From Entoloma clypeatum (taxonomy: Eukaryota > Basidiomycota > Agaricomycetes > Agaricales > Entolomataceae): a stretch of 64,000 bases of DNA. The position numbers and the translations under genes are program-made. Below the pieces are notes generated by a model. The model was given only the letters and a program-made list of their open reading frames with translations. It did no database searches and was not told the origin of the DNA. Positions within the stretch are counted from its first letter, which is position 1. Each line of letters opens with the position of its first letter. Shown here piece after piece: positions 46,686 through 58,142 of this stretch. The stretch is taken from NCBI GenBank assembly GCA_963565915.1, contig OY751496.1:62001-126000 (forward strand), read 5' to 3'.

Positions 46686-49600
46686 TTAGGTCTTCTTGCA
46701 ATAGTCTGGATTGCCCGCCGGATTCTGGACCAGCATATGAGCGAACCTGTCTCCCAAAACTAGCTTGTCCACATACCAAAGCCCAATGAGGGAACTCAAC
46801 AGCCTTACCGCCACCACCCGCGACAGTAAAGGTAAAAATGAAGAGCATGACCTGTGTCCCACCATCGAGAGCCGCGGAAAGCAGGAAGTTGTACTTTTCG
46901 AACCAAGCTGCGGTAGCGACGGAGGTAATACCGAGAAAACGCTGCCGTCAAGAACGCCGTGAAGGCCGCACTGGATGTGCCACTGCCGAAATGACCAAGC
47001 GACCCTATCGTCATATAAATTAGCACACGCCATGACGCTGTGGCTGAAGAAACATAGACTAGTGACCTACAACAGAGGGCGGGTGTGACAATGCAATTGA
47101 AACCCATCTTTGGCCACTTGCGATGGAGAAGCCAAAATGGAATTGGCATCGCGAGCCCAACGAGGAGAGAGAAGGGGACGATCTGAGTAGGACAGGTTAA
47201 TGAGATCCAAATAACTCAGAAGTGTTCTGTTTACCTCATAACGGCTTCCAGGTGCATATAGGCTACTTCCGAGAGCTCCCCAGGAAATGGCGTAGCTGTT
47301 GAAACTCTGAACTTGACGGCCTGACCACTAGAAGTAAACAAAGACCGCTTTCGTAGAAGACTTTATCGACGACCTTCAGACAGAACTTACGACATAGGAG
47401 CCATTGGTGTCAAGGAGCAAGCCGCGGCGACTATCGATAATAGCGCGCATGACGGTGTAGTTCAATAACCCGCCCTGGTGTGACATATGTGGCTGCGCGG
47501 TAATATAAGGTTTAGAAGAGATTGGCTTACAATTATGGCACCCAACGATTGAACCGTAAAGATCACTCGCGGCGGAAGCTTCGTGTACTGACCCTGGTCA
47601 TAAGTCAGCGCGTTAAAAATGCCGAGATATGCGATGTTCCAGGGAGATAACATTCCAGTTTGAGGTCCCGAGTCAATCCATGAGCTTGCTCAAGGGTGTT
47701 GTAACCATACAACGCAAAGTACGTGTTCGCTTGGGGGTTTCCTGGGAACAACACAGCCCCCAGCATCTTTCGGTGAAAGAACTATAAAAGAATTGCGAGT
47801 TCAAGGGAACGTAAACTCACGCGAACGATATTTTCTATGCTCAACACAAACCCTGTTCATAGCGAGACATAAAGCTAATAGTCGAGTATAATGCATAAAA
47901 GTTACACACCGTTGATAGCATCAATGACAATAGTGAAGGGCATGAAGACGGCCGATACCACGACACCGAGGAGCACCCCCCACCTACAGACTCTGCAACA
48001 GAGGACATCTAGAATCGACACGAGAGGGGCTCACCACGGTAGAGTGGATTTCTCAAGGCAGCTCGCAGTCATAACCATGGAAAGACTGAGGGCAAATACC
48101 ACCACATTGGCAGTTCGGGGTATATCTATCGGGGGCGTAAAAATAACGGTGGGACAACGAAAGGGCGCACAAATAACCTTCATCTTTATATAATGAGGAT
48201 CGTCACACTTGCGCGCCTTGAAATAACTCAGCATCGATCGCGTGCTTGTCATAAAACATGCACCCTGTATCTTCGGATGGATTCCATGATGTCCCGTCCG
48301 TGCCAAATCGAGACATGCATCATCCCAGCGCCAGCGGCGGCAGTACCACCAACTTTGAGGAGGACTTGCGATGTGGCGAAATACGGGAGGCCCTGTACGC
48401 AGCTTTTGTTTGAGCAGTTGATTTCGACAAACGAAATCTTCGCACCTCGACAGCCAGTCTTTGAGGATCAAGTATAAAGTGGTTGTCCAGAATTCGAAGC
48501 TGCTCATAAAGCGTGCCGTTCCTATAGAATAGGCGTTGCGAGAGAAATGGGAAATTCTGTGCATGCCATATGTTTTTGAAGAAACAGGCGCATATAATCA
48601 CTCTAGTAGTTGCTGATAATAAGGATCACCGGTTGATTAGTGAAATCTACTCATGATCCGATGGCAGCGCCAGCGTAATTTGAAAGAAAGGTCGACAAAG
48701 GTGTGAAGAGAGGACCATCGCGCGCAACGGCATTCCAGTCCAGGGACAAGGAAAGCATTCCAAGACCTTCGTTATTGATAGAGCCACCTAGATACTAACG
48801 ACAAATAAGAGAATAAGCACTTTCGGTTTCGGATGGTTACAGACCAAAGATACATGTAAACCAAGCATTGTTCCGATCCGTAAGGCAAAATATGCTTATC
48901 CCGGTCAGTGTGCTAGAGAAACCGGAAAAAATAAGCTGAAAATTTGGAAAGAGAAATCGTCCATTGCTTTAACTCACGGAGCGATATACTCGGGGAACCA
49001 TTCCCAGATAAAGATACCCACGAACACAAACCAAAAGAATCGAACACGCTTCTTCTGACTAATGCTGCTTTTACCTCTATGAAGGGTGTCAAAAAGTTGA
49101 ACGGTGGGCAGAAGGCTCGGAAAGACAATGTAGGTTGGATAGACTAAAAAAGAGCGCATTATTCCTGCATTGGCATTCAGCCACTGGACAAAGTTAACAG
49201 TTTGAGTGAATCGTACCTCCAAGACCGTAGCCCAGTAACTGAGATCCTGAACGACCCCGTAGTCGTCAGTTGACCGCCAAAGTCATCGAGGAAATACTGA
49301 CCAATAAGAGTGCAAATAACAATGCCGACTTTGGGCTTTTCGCCGCGGAGCTGGTGTAAGAACATGGTCACAAAAAGACGAATGGATCTACCTGATTGTT
49401 ATAGAATAGATCATCCGCCGCAAATATCTGGATGGCAAGAGCAGATTCTGCCGCAGTAGAGGCAAACACGGTGATGGCAACGTGCTCCTTGATATCTAAT
49501 ACGCTCACAAAACAGCCTCATTTTGTACAACCCAAAAAAGGCCTTATGAATTTTCCAGGATTCATAAAACACCAAAATTTGCTGCTCTCCGCCTTTAGGA

Positions 49601-50093
49601 AGCAATGATTCTCAGGGCCAGGGATTATCTCCTCCAGCACTCTGCCGAGAAAATAGGCAAGAACTAGGATGGAAAGTTGACTAACAGTAACCGTTTGAGG
49701 TCGGAAGTACTGACAAAGGGTATCAATGCCGAAGAAGGGATGAATGAGGAATGTGAGCTCGTACAAAGATCTGAGCCAATAACGCGCCAAAGCATGAAAG
49801 ACCGAGTCCTAGAAACCAGATCCTGAACGTAAAGCATGGGAGAGCCGGGTCGTCGTTCAAAGAGACAAAGCGGGTGGCATTGAGGCATTCGAACTCTACG
49901 AAAGCGACACGTTCATCCAGAACACCATTCTGAGGGGAAATACACTCACTTGGGTTTTTCTCTTTGTGAGCTCTTTCGACTCTAACTCCGGGTCATTCTG
50001 GGCATCGCTGCGGACGGAATCTTTTTCGGTAGGGTTTCCATCGTCTAGGGATTTGGTGCAGACAACAATAGAAGGAGGTTTGAGGAGGGGCAT
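46686..50093 (-). CDS. OPT-family oligopeptide transporter, with one apparent frameshift
   Basis: Proton-coupled small-peptide importer of the OPT family. Starts at 50093 (MPLLKPPSIVV); many exons run to a stop at 46686. Family landmarks in order: DDPALPCFTFRIWFLGLGL, YFRPQTVTVSQL, FMNPGKF, IKEHVAITVFAS, VYPTYIVFPSLLPTVQLFDTLHRG, FFWFVFVGIFIWEWFPEY, GLPYFATSQVLLKVGG, PFTIVIDAIN, NPQANTYFALYG, GLLNYVIMR, MPIPFWLLHRKWPKMGF and the diagnostic AGNPDYCK at the end. Near 48098 the segment LPMWWYL is in one frame and the following LSMVMTASCLEKSTLPWW in the next, implying a missing base that no nearby splice pair resolves. Either the gene is recently inactivated or the base is a sequence error. All other exons checked keep the family sequence. 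Confidence 0.8.
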
Positions 50094-51516
50094 TTGTCGA
50101 GTGGGCCCAGACAGGCTTATAACGCTATCATCAAAGGATAAGGTTCAGCATGACGTGACATCGAAGGGAAGGCGCTAGCGAAGGTAGTTTACCGCCTGAG
50201 TTTGACAGGGAACCCACATTATATGCCATTGGAAAGACTTCCCGTCCAGAAGGATGACGAGTCGATTCGGATGCGAAACCGCCAGGGGAGAACTGAGGCG
50301 ATGCACGTTTGACGGTTTTGTGAGATAGACTAGTGGACCAGGATTACTTTTATATCTTGTACAGGGCGAACGACGGGGATGACCTTCTGTCCCGACGTTC
50401 TGACAGTGCGGGTAGCGTCCAATTCCTTGATGACGTAGGCTCAAAGGGGAAGCCCGTATAGTGTACAGATCTAGGGGTTTCCGAGAAGCCCGCTTAGAGC
50501 TTATGAGACGGAAAAAGAGGCGTTTGGCGTGGAATGCGATGGGGCGCTATCACGCTGTGCATATGAAAGATGCATCCAAGCAAGGAGGGTTGGAAAGTAA
50601 TGGTCAAGGTCATAGTGGGGCAGCAAAGAGGCCCATCGTGATGCAGGCGAAAGTTGGGAAGAGATACATACGGAAACGGTACAGGTGCGGCCTTCAGCAG
50701 TGATGTTGAACCACTAGTGGAGCGTGAGACGATGACGTGGAACGAGCTGTCCCGAGTGTGAGTACGATCAATGGCGATTCAATGTCAACGCCAAGAAACG
50801 AGATCTGTAGACCGCCCAATGAACAAAGAGAGTGTCCACCACGGTCCGTGGTGGCCCATTTGCATTCGTGTGCAAGTTGTACGAGGTCCAGACAACGATA
50901 AACCGTCCTAGCAAGGCCACGGTGTCCTGTGGATGCGTATGTGGGAGTGCCCAGTGCCAGTACAGACAATTTTCGTGGAGGGCATGGTGACCCTTTGACC
51001 TTCGTCGTGCTTGATGCGGAAATTACGGTGCTGAGGGTGGTAGTCAACTCGTGGGGCGACTGCTCCTCAACGTGATATGTGTCTGAAATTTTGACGCTAG
51101 GACGAGCTGTGCAGTGACTCGGACAGGGCATCGTCAGTCATAGATTGGGAAAACATATGCCGAAGAGGAGGCTGCATGCGACCAAGTTCGTCAAGCGCGA
51201 AGGGAAAGTGACAACAACCATCCTCACCATCTTCCAACACTATTATTCAGAATCGCTACACCAAGACCCTACGGCCCCCGCCTTCTAAGACCCACCATCG
51301 CCCTGACCCACTCTCCCTCTTAGCCCTCGGCAGCAACATTGGTGGACGGGAGATACGTGAAACGCGTACGTTCCGCAGTCGGCATTCGGCTACGGTTTCT
51401 TTCCCACAGGGCAAAAATTTGTCTTTTTTTCCCATGAAGACAACATGAAGATTCGCCTCAGAACATCCTGAATAGTTTGCTCTCGGGTGAGTACAACATA
51501 TTCGTGTTAGGGAAGA
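50094..51516. other. Intergenic; one unassigned ORF
   Basis: About 1.4 kb upstream of the OPT gene. A 145-codon minus-strand ORF (51131-50694) shows no family features and is not called a gene. Confidence 0.35.
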
Positions 51517-52331
51517 TCAAGGTCCCGGCAGATTCGCTCTTCTCGCAGGGTACAGGAAGTCGGTATTGTACTTAGGGATCCCCACAACTTGAACCTTCAA
51601 TTCCATCTTTAAACTCCAATCCTTCACAGCGTTTCTCAAGTATTCGCAACTCAAATCAGACTTCACCGCGAACATGGATTCCGCTTGCTGGAGTGACTTG
51701 AGATCCGACAACTTCGCAACAATACGGACGATTGTCACCATGTGCGAGTGAGCAGAACCGCTGCACCGGGCCCCTTTCCCAGCTAGTATGGGTGTCAATA
51801 AACCGTGGGGATCACGGGCAGTTGAACACAATTCTTGTCCTTCCCGAAGGTCGGCCGCAACTTGCCACTTTTCGGCCCTTGTTCCAGCCTTCTACGTATT
51901 TTACCTGCTCAATCTCGTCAGCCTGTAGCTGAAAATGACGAATAGATCCTTACCCATGCTCCAAAAAACTTGGGGGGGAGAGCGTCAAGAGCGGGCAATC
52001 TCCAACGATATCCGGATAATCATGTCTTGCCACGTACTTCATGATTTCGAACGGGTGTTTGTCAAGGAGGGCTCTAAAGCGGGTATTGAAACATCGAGTA
52101 TGTTCCATGTACCAACGACCATGGTAATTCTAAACTCACTGGCACTTCATGTGTAGATGTGCAGCAGAATACACCTCATCCTTCTCTGCCGCTTCCGCTA
52201 GGCCCGCCAAGCCCTTGAACGTGAGCGAGTCACGTCAGGAAACCGCCGTGGGTAAAACCCCTAACCCCCTACTTCACCACACTTATAAACGTGATCTACT
52301 TACAGCGTTCCGATACAGTTGTGCATCGTGA
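51517..52331 (-). pseudogene. Decayed BTB-domain paralog
   Basis: Parallels the downstream half of the BTB gene at 52447-53382. Matching pieces: LAEAAEKDEVYSAAHLHMK (paralog LAEAGEKYEVYCVMCIC), FEIMKYVARHDYPDIVGD (paralog LLKYATRHDHLDIVGR), LPPKFFGAWV (paralog LPAKYFAAWV), VKYVEGWNKG (paralog MKYLDGWNN), and a C-terminal VRIVAKLSDLKSLQQAES (paralog LNIIRTLGDLEALRDLNS). Stops follow HLHMKCQ near 52140, and the frame changes before LPPKFF. The N-terminal BTB half is not recognisable. A tandem duplicate that has decayed. Confidence 0.7.
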
Positions 52332-52446
52332 GTCCTTTGTTGATTCCTGTCGCTCACCCAATTCTAAACATTCATTGTGACGCTAAGCGGGAGTCAATAA
52401 ACTTTGGCATTTGACGAAATCAAAATAAATCTGATCAGAAGTACTT

Positions 52447-53382
52447 CTAATGTTCTACACCAGGTCGCAAAAGATCCTCGTACTTCGTGATCGCCTCGAA
52501 TTTCAATCGTACTTCTTCTCGCCAGCCATCCACATACTGCCTGAGGTGTATACATGCGTTGTGGTGCGCCACAAAGGTCGAATTTAAGTCCCGGAGTGCT
52601 TCAAGATCGCCCAACGTTCGGATGATATTGAGAACCGTGGACGTAAGCCACAAATCATTGGTCTCGCACCAACAGATCTTGGTTACCGTTCGCTGCACCG
52701 CCGCTTGTCGAACATTGTTCCAACCGTCAAGGTATTTCATCTGCTCAGGTCTCAGACAGGAGTAAAGATTGAAGGATATCTTACCCAGGCTGCAAAATAT
52801 TTCGCCGGGAGCATGTCATACATCTCTAACAACGGTCTATTGACCATAAGAGGCGCAATCCGTCCAACAATGTCGAGATGATCGTGCCTTGTGGCATATT
52901 TCAGAAGTTCGTCAGAGTGCACTAAAAGGACATCTGGAAGGAGAGTCCTGTTTTCACCAAGCGTAAACAGTATTAGATTGATGCCAATATCGTTCAAAGC
53001 GCACCTCAAACGGTCATTGCAGATGCACATGACACAATACACTTCATATTTTTCTCCTGCTTCCGCGAGCTTTAGCAAAGCCTCGAACGGGAGAGGCTTG
53101 ATATCCGGGAGTATTTGCGGATAGATGAACTGAAAGAGTAATTCGAGGGTGGCTGCGTCCTCGGTGAGTGGTACAATCTCGTCCCGTGTCTCGAATCCTG
53201 AGGGAGCAAATCCCCCAGTGTGTGTTTCAAGGTTCTTTCGATGAATCGAGAACAAAACATTATCACTAGACTGGAACGCCACATCTGCGTCCAGCGAGTC
53301 AACTAGACTGTGTTTTATTCAAAACGTTCGGGCTGCGAGCGAATGGGTAACTCACAGCGTTCCGATATAGTCGGACGTAGGG
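52447..53382 (-). CDS. BTB/POZ-domain protein (start codon unresolved)
   Basis: Member of a mushroom-expanded BTB family. The visible 5' exon ends at 53356 (PTSDYIGT), the next begins at 53307 and gives LVDSLDADVAFQSSDNVLFSIHRKNLE, the first strand and helix of the BTB fold, then TLELLFQFIYPQ, FEALLKLAEAGEKYEV, and after a 60-nt in-frame intron HSDELLKYATRHDHLDI and LPAKYFAAW. A 44-nt intron (52784-52741) leads to the last exon 52740-52447, with WNNVRQAAVQRT and a stop. BTB domains mediate dimerisation or Cul3 binding; the function here is unknown. I could not find a good ATG in frame with PTSDYIGT, so the first coding exon may lie further upstream; the end given at 53382 is approximate. Confidence 0.75.
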
Positions 53383-54521
53383 AACTCCCAGCTGATTTTG
53401 CCATTCAATTGGTTATGTGCGATGTGCAAACTGAGGTCCGCTATGTGATGGTGAAATCTCTTCCTATAGACCCCTATTCCAACCCTAATCAACGGCAATT
53501 TTACGCCGCATCAGGATTCGCCCCGCCGATGCGAGCGCAAATCAAACGCCGCGCTGCTAACTTAACCTCGTGCCACTGCTCGCCCACGACGACACTCCTA
53601 TGCTGCCTAGCTATCGGGCGACTCGATGGATAGTGTCTTCCTTCTTGAGACTTCTGGAAGGAGAAGGATGGCAGACGGGGGCCAGGTCGCGACTCACGAC
53701 ACAGTGCAGAACAACAGTCGGAAGTTGATGGCGGCTACTACAACGATTAAGTACCACCCCTTCAATCCGTCACATGGCTTGCCTGACGACCCCGTATCGT
53801 CGTAGCAGCGTTGAATCATCCTCGGCGTCATTTTCGACGACGCCGACGAGCATATGCGCCATAGGCATGACGTTGTCTGTGTTTTTTGCGTCTGCCTCAG
53901 GAGTCACTGACTCACACTTGCACTTCACTTTGCGACGGCGAAAGCGGCACCTCCGAGGGATTGACAAGGAGAAGATTGTGGGGCACTCATTTATCATTTT
54001 GCTGGCTCCGTTTACTGATGTGTTTTTGACTTTAGGTCACCCGACGGCCCCATAAAAGCCCCATGATACTCGCGTCATAGCAGGATGGGCCCCAGTATGC
54101 TCCACGTCCTAGGTTTCTTTGGCGCGCGCCGATTCTTTACCTCTTATGCAGGGACATGTCACTATTCATGAAGAGACGTGCGAAATGACTCTAATCCTGC
54201 TTTCTTCAAGTTCAAGTTCATGATGTACGTCTCCTTGCACCTTCGTTCTCTTCGACTGACTCGGAATTGGCATACACAGACCTGGATCCTGGATCAGCCA
54301 GCTTTCGGACGGTCGGCGTGCTCTATCACTAGTACGTACAAAGCTCAGAGTGCCTTGGATCATGTGGACAAAACGACGAAAACTTAGATACAGCAAGACG
54401 AGATACTCATACGGGTATACATGGAACTGGAAACCGGTCGCGACGGAAGGAGCATCTACACTCGAAGATCTGACGACTGCGAACCAAACGACACTCAAAA
54501 AATGTTAGAGAGATGAGAGAA
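53383..54521. other. Intergenic, no gene recognised
   Basis: About 1.1 kb with short ORFs only; likely holds the missing first exon and promoter of the BTB gene. Confidence 0.35.
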
Positions 54522-55699
54522 TTAAAGGTGCTTCATAAGCTCGATCATCTCTGGGTCATCCGTCTGCCCGAACAAACTTGACTCAGAAGTGCCGTTATCT
54601 TTCATGACTTCCTGTTCGATCAGAGTCGTTGCGGTGCCGCGGTCGAACCTATAAGGTACTTGGTCCACTAACGCAGCTAGAGAGAGTGCAGCTGCATGAA
54701 TGGATGGTCGCGGATGCTGAAGTCGATTCCTAGTGGTTCTTGCCAGCTGAAAATCGCTATCTTGGAGACTGTGCAGGATGTGGTACAACTGGACTGCCAA
54801 CCGCACATGTTCTTCCGACAATGTATGCAAGGCGTTGTGTGAAAGTTGCATGCGCTTCGTCATGTTTGTGAATTGAGGGAGGATCGGGGAACCAGCGCTC
54901 AGGCTAGACACGGAAGCGAGTCGAAGCAACTGGTCACGTAGAGATGGCTCAGAAGGTCCGTGCGGGTAAACACCCTCCAGAATGGACGTAACTGAGAAAA
55001 GTCAGAATAAGTCAAGAAAACGGTGTTGGACTCACTATAATCTAAACCCAACTTGTTCATCTGTGACCATGCGTCGCCGTCGAGGTTGGACATCAAATCA
55101 TTATTAATGACTGGATGAAAGGTCAGACTCGGAAATTCTGCAGTGGAAAAAAACGTTGTGCGCTGGTACGTGCCTTGAAGAAGTCGACTATAGGTTTCGA
55201 ACCTCACGATAAGTATGTGGCTATTTACTGCTTGTTTCACTAATACGCGTTGAGACGACTTCAGGGCTTCAACGTGTCGTTGGCGTTCGTCCCTCTCGAT
55301 TTGTATTTCTCGTTGGCGTTCGTCCCTCTCGATTTGTATTCCTCGTTCACTTTTCTTAATGAAGTCTTTAAACTGCTCTATACTAGGGGTCTATTGTTAC
55401 AAGCTGCGACTCGAGGGAAGTGAAATAACATACCTTGTCCGGGTTTCAGCCAAGTCTTTCCTCATCTGAACGAGGACTTCTTTGCGTATATTTGTCCTGT
55501 CGGTGAATGGTGGCCTTGTGAATGTGATGATTGACGATGCCGGAACCGGACAAAGGATGTCCCAGGAGTTGTCGGAGGGAAAGGTGGGTGGATTACATTC
55601 TAGGTAGTGGCGAATGTCCGAGGGTGATGTCCCAGGTGTGAAAGTAGAGGGGAGAGTAATCATTTGAGAGGTGCCGGGGGACTGCAAGAGCACGTTCAT
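54522..55699 (-). CDS. Hypothetical protein with charged heptad-like segment
   Basis: Exons 55699-55434, 55382-55036 and 54991-54522 join in phase to 360 aa. No family recognised. The N-terminus (MNVLLQSPGTSQM) and first exon are Pro/Thr-rich. Residues about 95-135 are highly charged and probably coiled coil, including a 12-residue unit EIQIERDERQRE repeated because of a 36-bp tandem duplication in the DNA (about 55270-55341). The remainder is mostly helical by composition, with LSEEHVRLAVQLYHILHSL in the last exon. No signal peptide or membrane segment. The exon chain closing in phase and the clean introns support a real gene. Confidence 0.65.
55270..55341. repeat. 36-bp tandem duplication inside a coding exon
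   Basis: Two nearly identical adjacent copies of a 36-bp unit beginning GTTGGCGTTCGTCCCTCTCG, in frame, adding 12 residues. Confidence 0.8.
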
Positions 55700-56130
55700 C
55701 GTGGTATAGGTAGTTGTAGAGGAAGATGTATTATAGGAGGAACTTAGAATAGGAGAGTTTTGATTGGGACTCGGAATGCCATGATGTCATGCGGAACAAA
55801 CATACGTTCCGACGCAAAGTAGCTTTTCTGCTGAAAGGCAGCGGGATATAGAATGTAGGTTCTCAAGAGCCTGATCGCCGGAAAGCAAAAGCGACGGTGC
55901 TGGCGAAAATTACACAGGTATATAACAACAAAAAATGTCTGCACTGCACTACATATATGTATCTACAGATTCAACATAAAACGACCGTGACTGGAATAAA
56001 CATAGATAAGAGGGCCGCACGAGCAGCCGGACAATATACAAGGAAAATGCTTGAAGACGACGGAGGGTAGATCTGCTCACGTATTACGGATAACAGATGC
56101 AGGGGAAAGATAAAGAACGTACAGAGCGCC
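55700..56130. other. Intergenic
   Basis: About 430 bp between the hypothetical gene's 5' end and the kinase's 3' end; nothing supportable. Confidence 0.4.
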
Positions 56131-58142
56131 TTAACGTGAGAAACGCAAGCTCCTAAACATCTCCCTCCACGACGAAGTGGATGACGCTGACGACGGCGAT
56201 ACAGGTGGGGACGACAACGGCGATGGCGTGCCGCCCGCCTGACGATGGATGGGAGGCCCAAAGAGGTCGAACGAGCCCGGCATCTTGAGCTCTTCTCCCT
56301 CTTCATCCTCCTGCTCGTCCGACGAACTGAGCACCGACTCTGGTTCCTCATGGATGATATCAACAGGGGACTCGGGCGTCGTCGGCGTCGTCCGCTTTGC
56401 TTTCTCCTGAGGCCTGCTAGACGAATGGGAAAACCCGAATTGGTGTTGGGGTACGACCAGAGTGTCCGGCACGCGGGAGGGGCTCTTCATTTTCTGCCGC
56501 TCCTCCCCTTCCACAGGGACCGCGACCTTGACGTATTCGACCTCGGTCTCGGTCTCCTCTGCCTCAGTTTTCGAAGAGACTGCTTCGTCTTCGTCATCAT
56601 CCGAATCGACGAGCTCGCCTGTGCCGCCGCTTTTCCACCCTGCACTCCCGGAGCTCGACGCCGTTCTGGACTTTGCGAATCTCCCGATGGCACGTGCGGA
56701 GGCGATGGCGGAGCGCCATTTGGCGCGGGGGTCGAAGTGCTCGCGCAGGCCGCCAGAGAGGTCGTGTTCCGTTGATGGGAGGTGGGTTGTGAGCCACTGA
56801 GGGACGAGATGTAAGCATGAGCAACGATGGTGGATGGGAGAGGCGAGGAACGTACTGGGTGGTTTAAAGCCTGAACAGCTGTCAGGCGACGGGTTGGATT
56901 GGGGTCCAGGAGGGATTTGATAAAGTTTTTCGCTGTAGTTGAGATATCAGGATTGTGCGAGACAGACGATATGAGGCCGAGATTGATGCACCTTCCAGAG
57001 AAACATTCTTCCAGTACCGATCGTGAAAGTCGATCTTGGCATCCAACGTCTCTTTCTTGAACATATTGACGTCTTCCGAGCGGAAGGGCGAGTACCCGCA
57101 AAGAATGACATAGGTGATTACCCTGTGGGTTCTAGCGGGTGAGTACACAAAGCGCAGATTGACAGCTGACGAGAGGACGCACCCAGTGGCCCATACATCC
57201 ACCGGCTTTCCGTGACCATCATTGTTCAATACCTCCGGAGCGACGTAGCCAAGACTGCCCGCGAGAGAATGGAGCTGCTCGTCCGGAGAGTGTAAATGCT
57301 TTGCTCTGTTGCGCAACGTTATCGATGGCAACTCGGAGGGATGATACGGGGACTCACATTCCGAAATCTGCAATGACAATGTCACTATCTGAATCCTTCG
57401 TGCGGTAAAGGATGTTTTCTGGTCTAGTGTCGGAAGAGCGCCGTGCTAAGTTGAAAGTAGGAAGAGAGCTAGGATCATGATACGTACTTGATATCACGAT
57501 GAACGATATCATGCTCGTGGAGATATTTTATGCCTGACAGGATCGAGCTGGTGTCCCATGGGAAAATGAGTACGGAGAGGTACGAACAAGAAAGATAAAC
57601 GTACCGAACGACGTTTACAGCGTCTTTCTCCGTGAACTTGCCTTGTTGGAGCAGGCGCTCAAATAGTTCTCCCCCAACAGCAAGTTCAAATGACAGGTAG
57701 TACTTTGACCGGGACTCGAACCATTCGTAAAATTTTACAATGTTCGGGTGATTCAAGCCCTTGAGCACGTCCATCTCACTCCAAACGCTCGCCTCGTTGC
57801 CCTTGACCTTCTTCTTTGGTATCATCTTGAGTGCGACCAGTTTCGTGATCCCACTCGACTGTTGCGGGTGCGATGGTGTTTGAACATTATTCTTGATACT
57901 GGGATCCGTCTTGGATGCGCTGGCCCCGTGTTCAGCGACGGATATCTGTTCCGGAGGGACATGCCATGTTGCTTTCTGGTCAAGGTCGCCGAGTGAGGCA
58001 AAATGAATTCCTAAATCGGGAAGGGACGTACCACGACTTTGCCAAACGTGCCCGTTCCGAGAAGTTGGTGAAGCTCGTAAGATTTCTTTTTAACAAAACT
58101 AGGAGGCTGGGGGAGGAGAGCGTCGGAGAGCGAGAGTTTCAT
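56131..58142 (-). CDS. CaM-kinase-like Ser/Thr protein kinase
   Basis: Kinase of the CAMK1 type, presumably cytosolic and calcium/calmodulin responsive. Starts at 58142 ([10 protein letters not shown]); exon 1 is 58142-58032 and exon 2 57975-57605, with further exons to the stop at 56131. Motifs: glycine loop [10 protein letters not shown] at about 28-37, catalytic Lys in VALK at about 87, HRDIKPEN, DFG (VIADFGM), GYVAPEVL, the DVWATGCV and VILCGYSPF region, and the end of the kinase fold in [20 protein letters not shown]. Unusual: about 35 Ser/Pro/Asn-rich residues inserted between the glycine loop and the catalytic Lys. The C-terminus is long, acidic and Ser/Pro-rich ([14 protein letters not shown]), ending [13 protein letters not shown]. 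The basic-hydrophobic helix after the kinase domain could bind calmodulin, but this is inference. Confidence 0.9.

Noticed and set aside
56245..56775. 176-codon plus-strand ORF
   Set aside because: Antisense to the kinase C-terminal exon.
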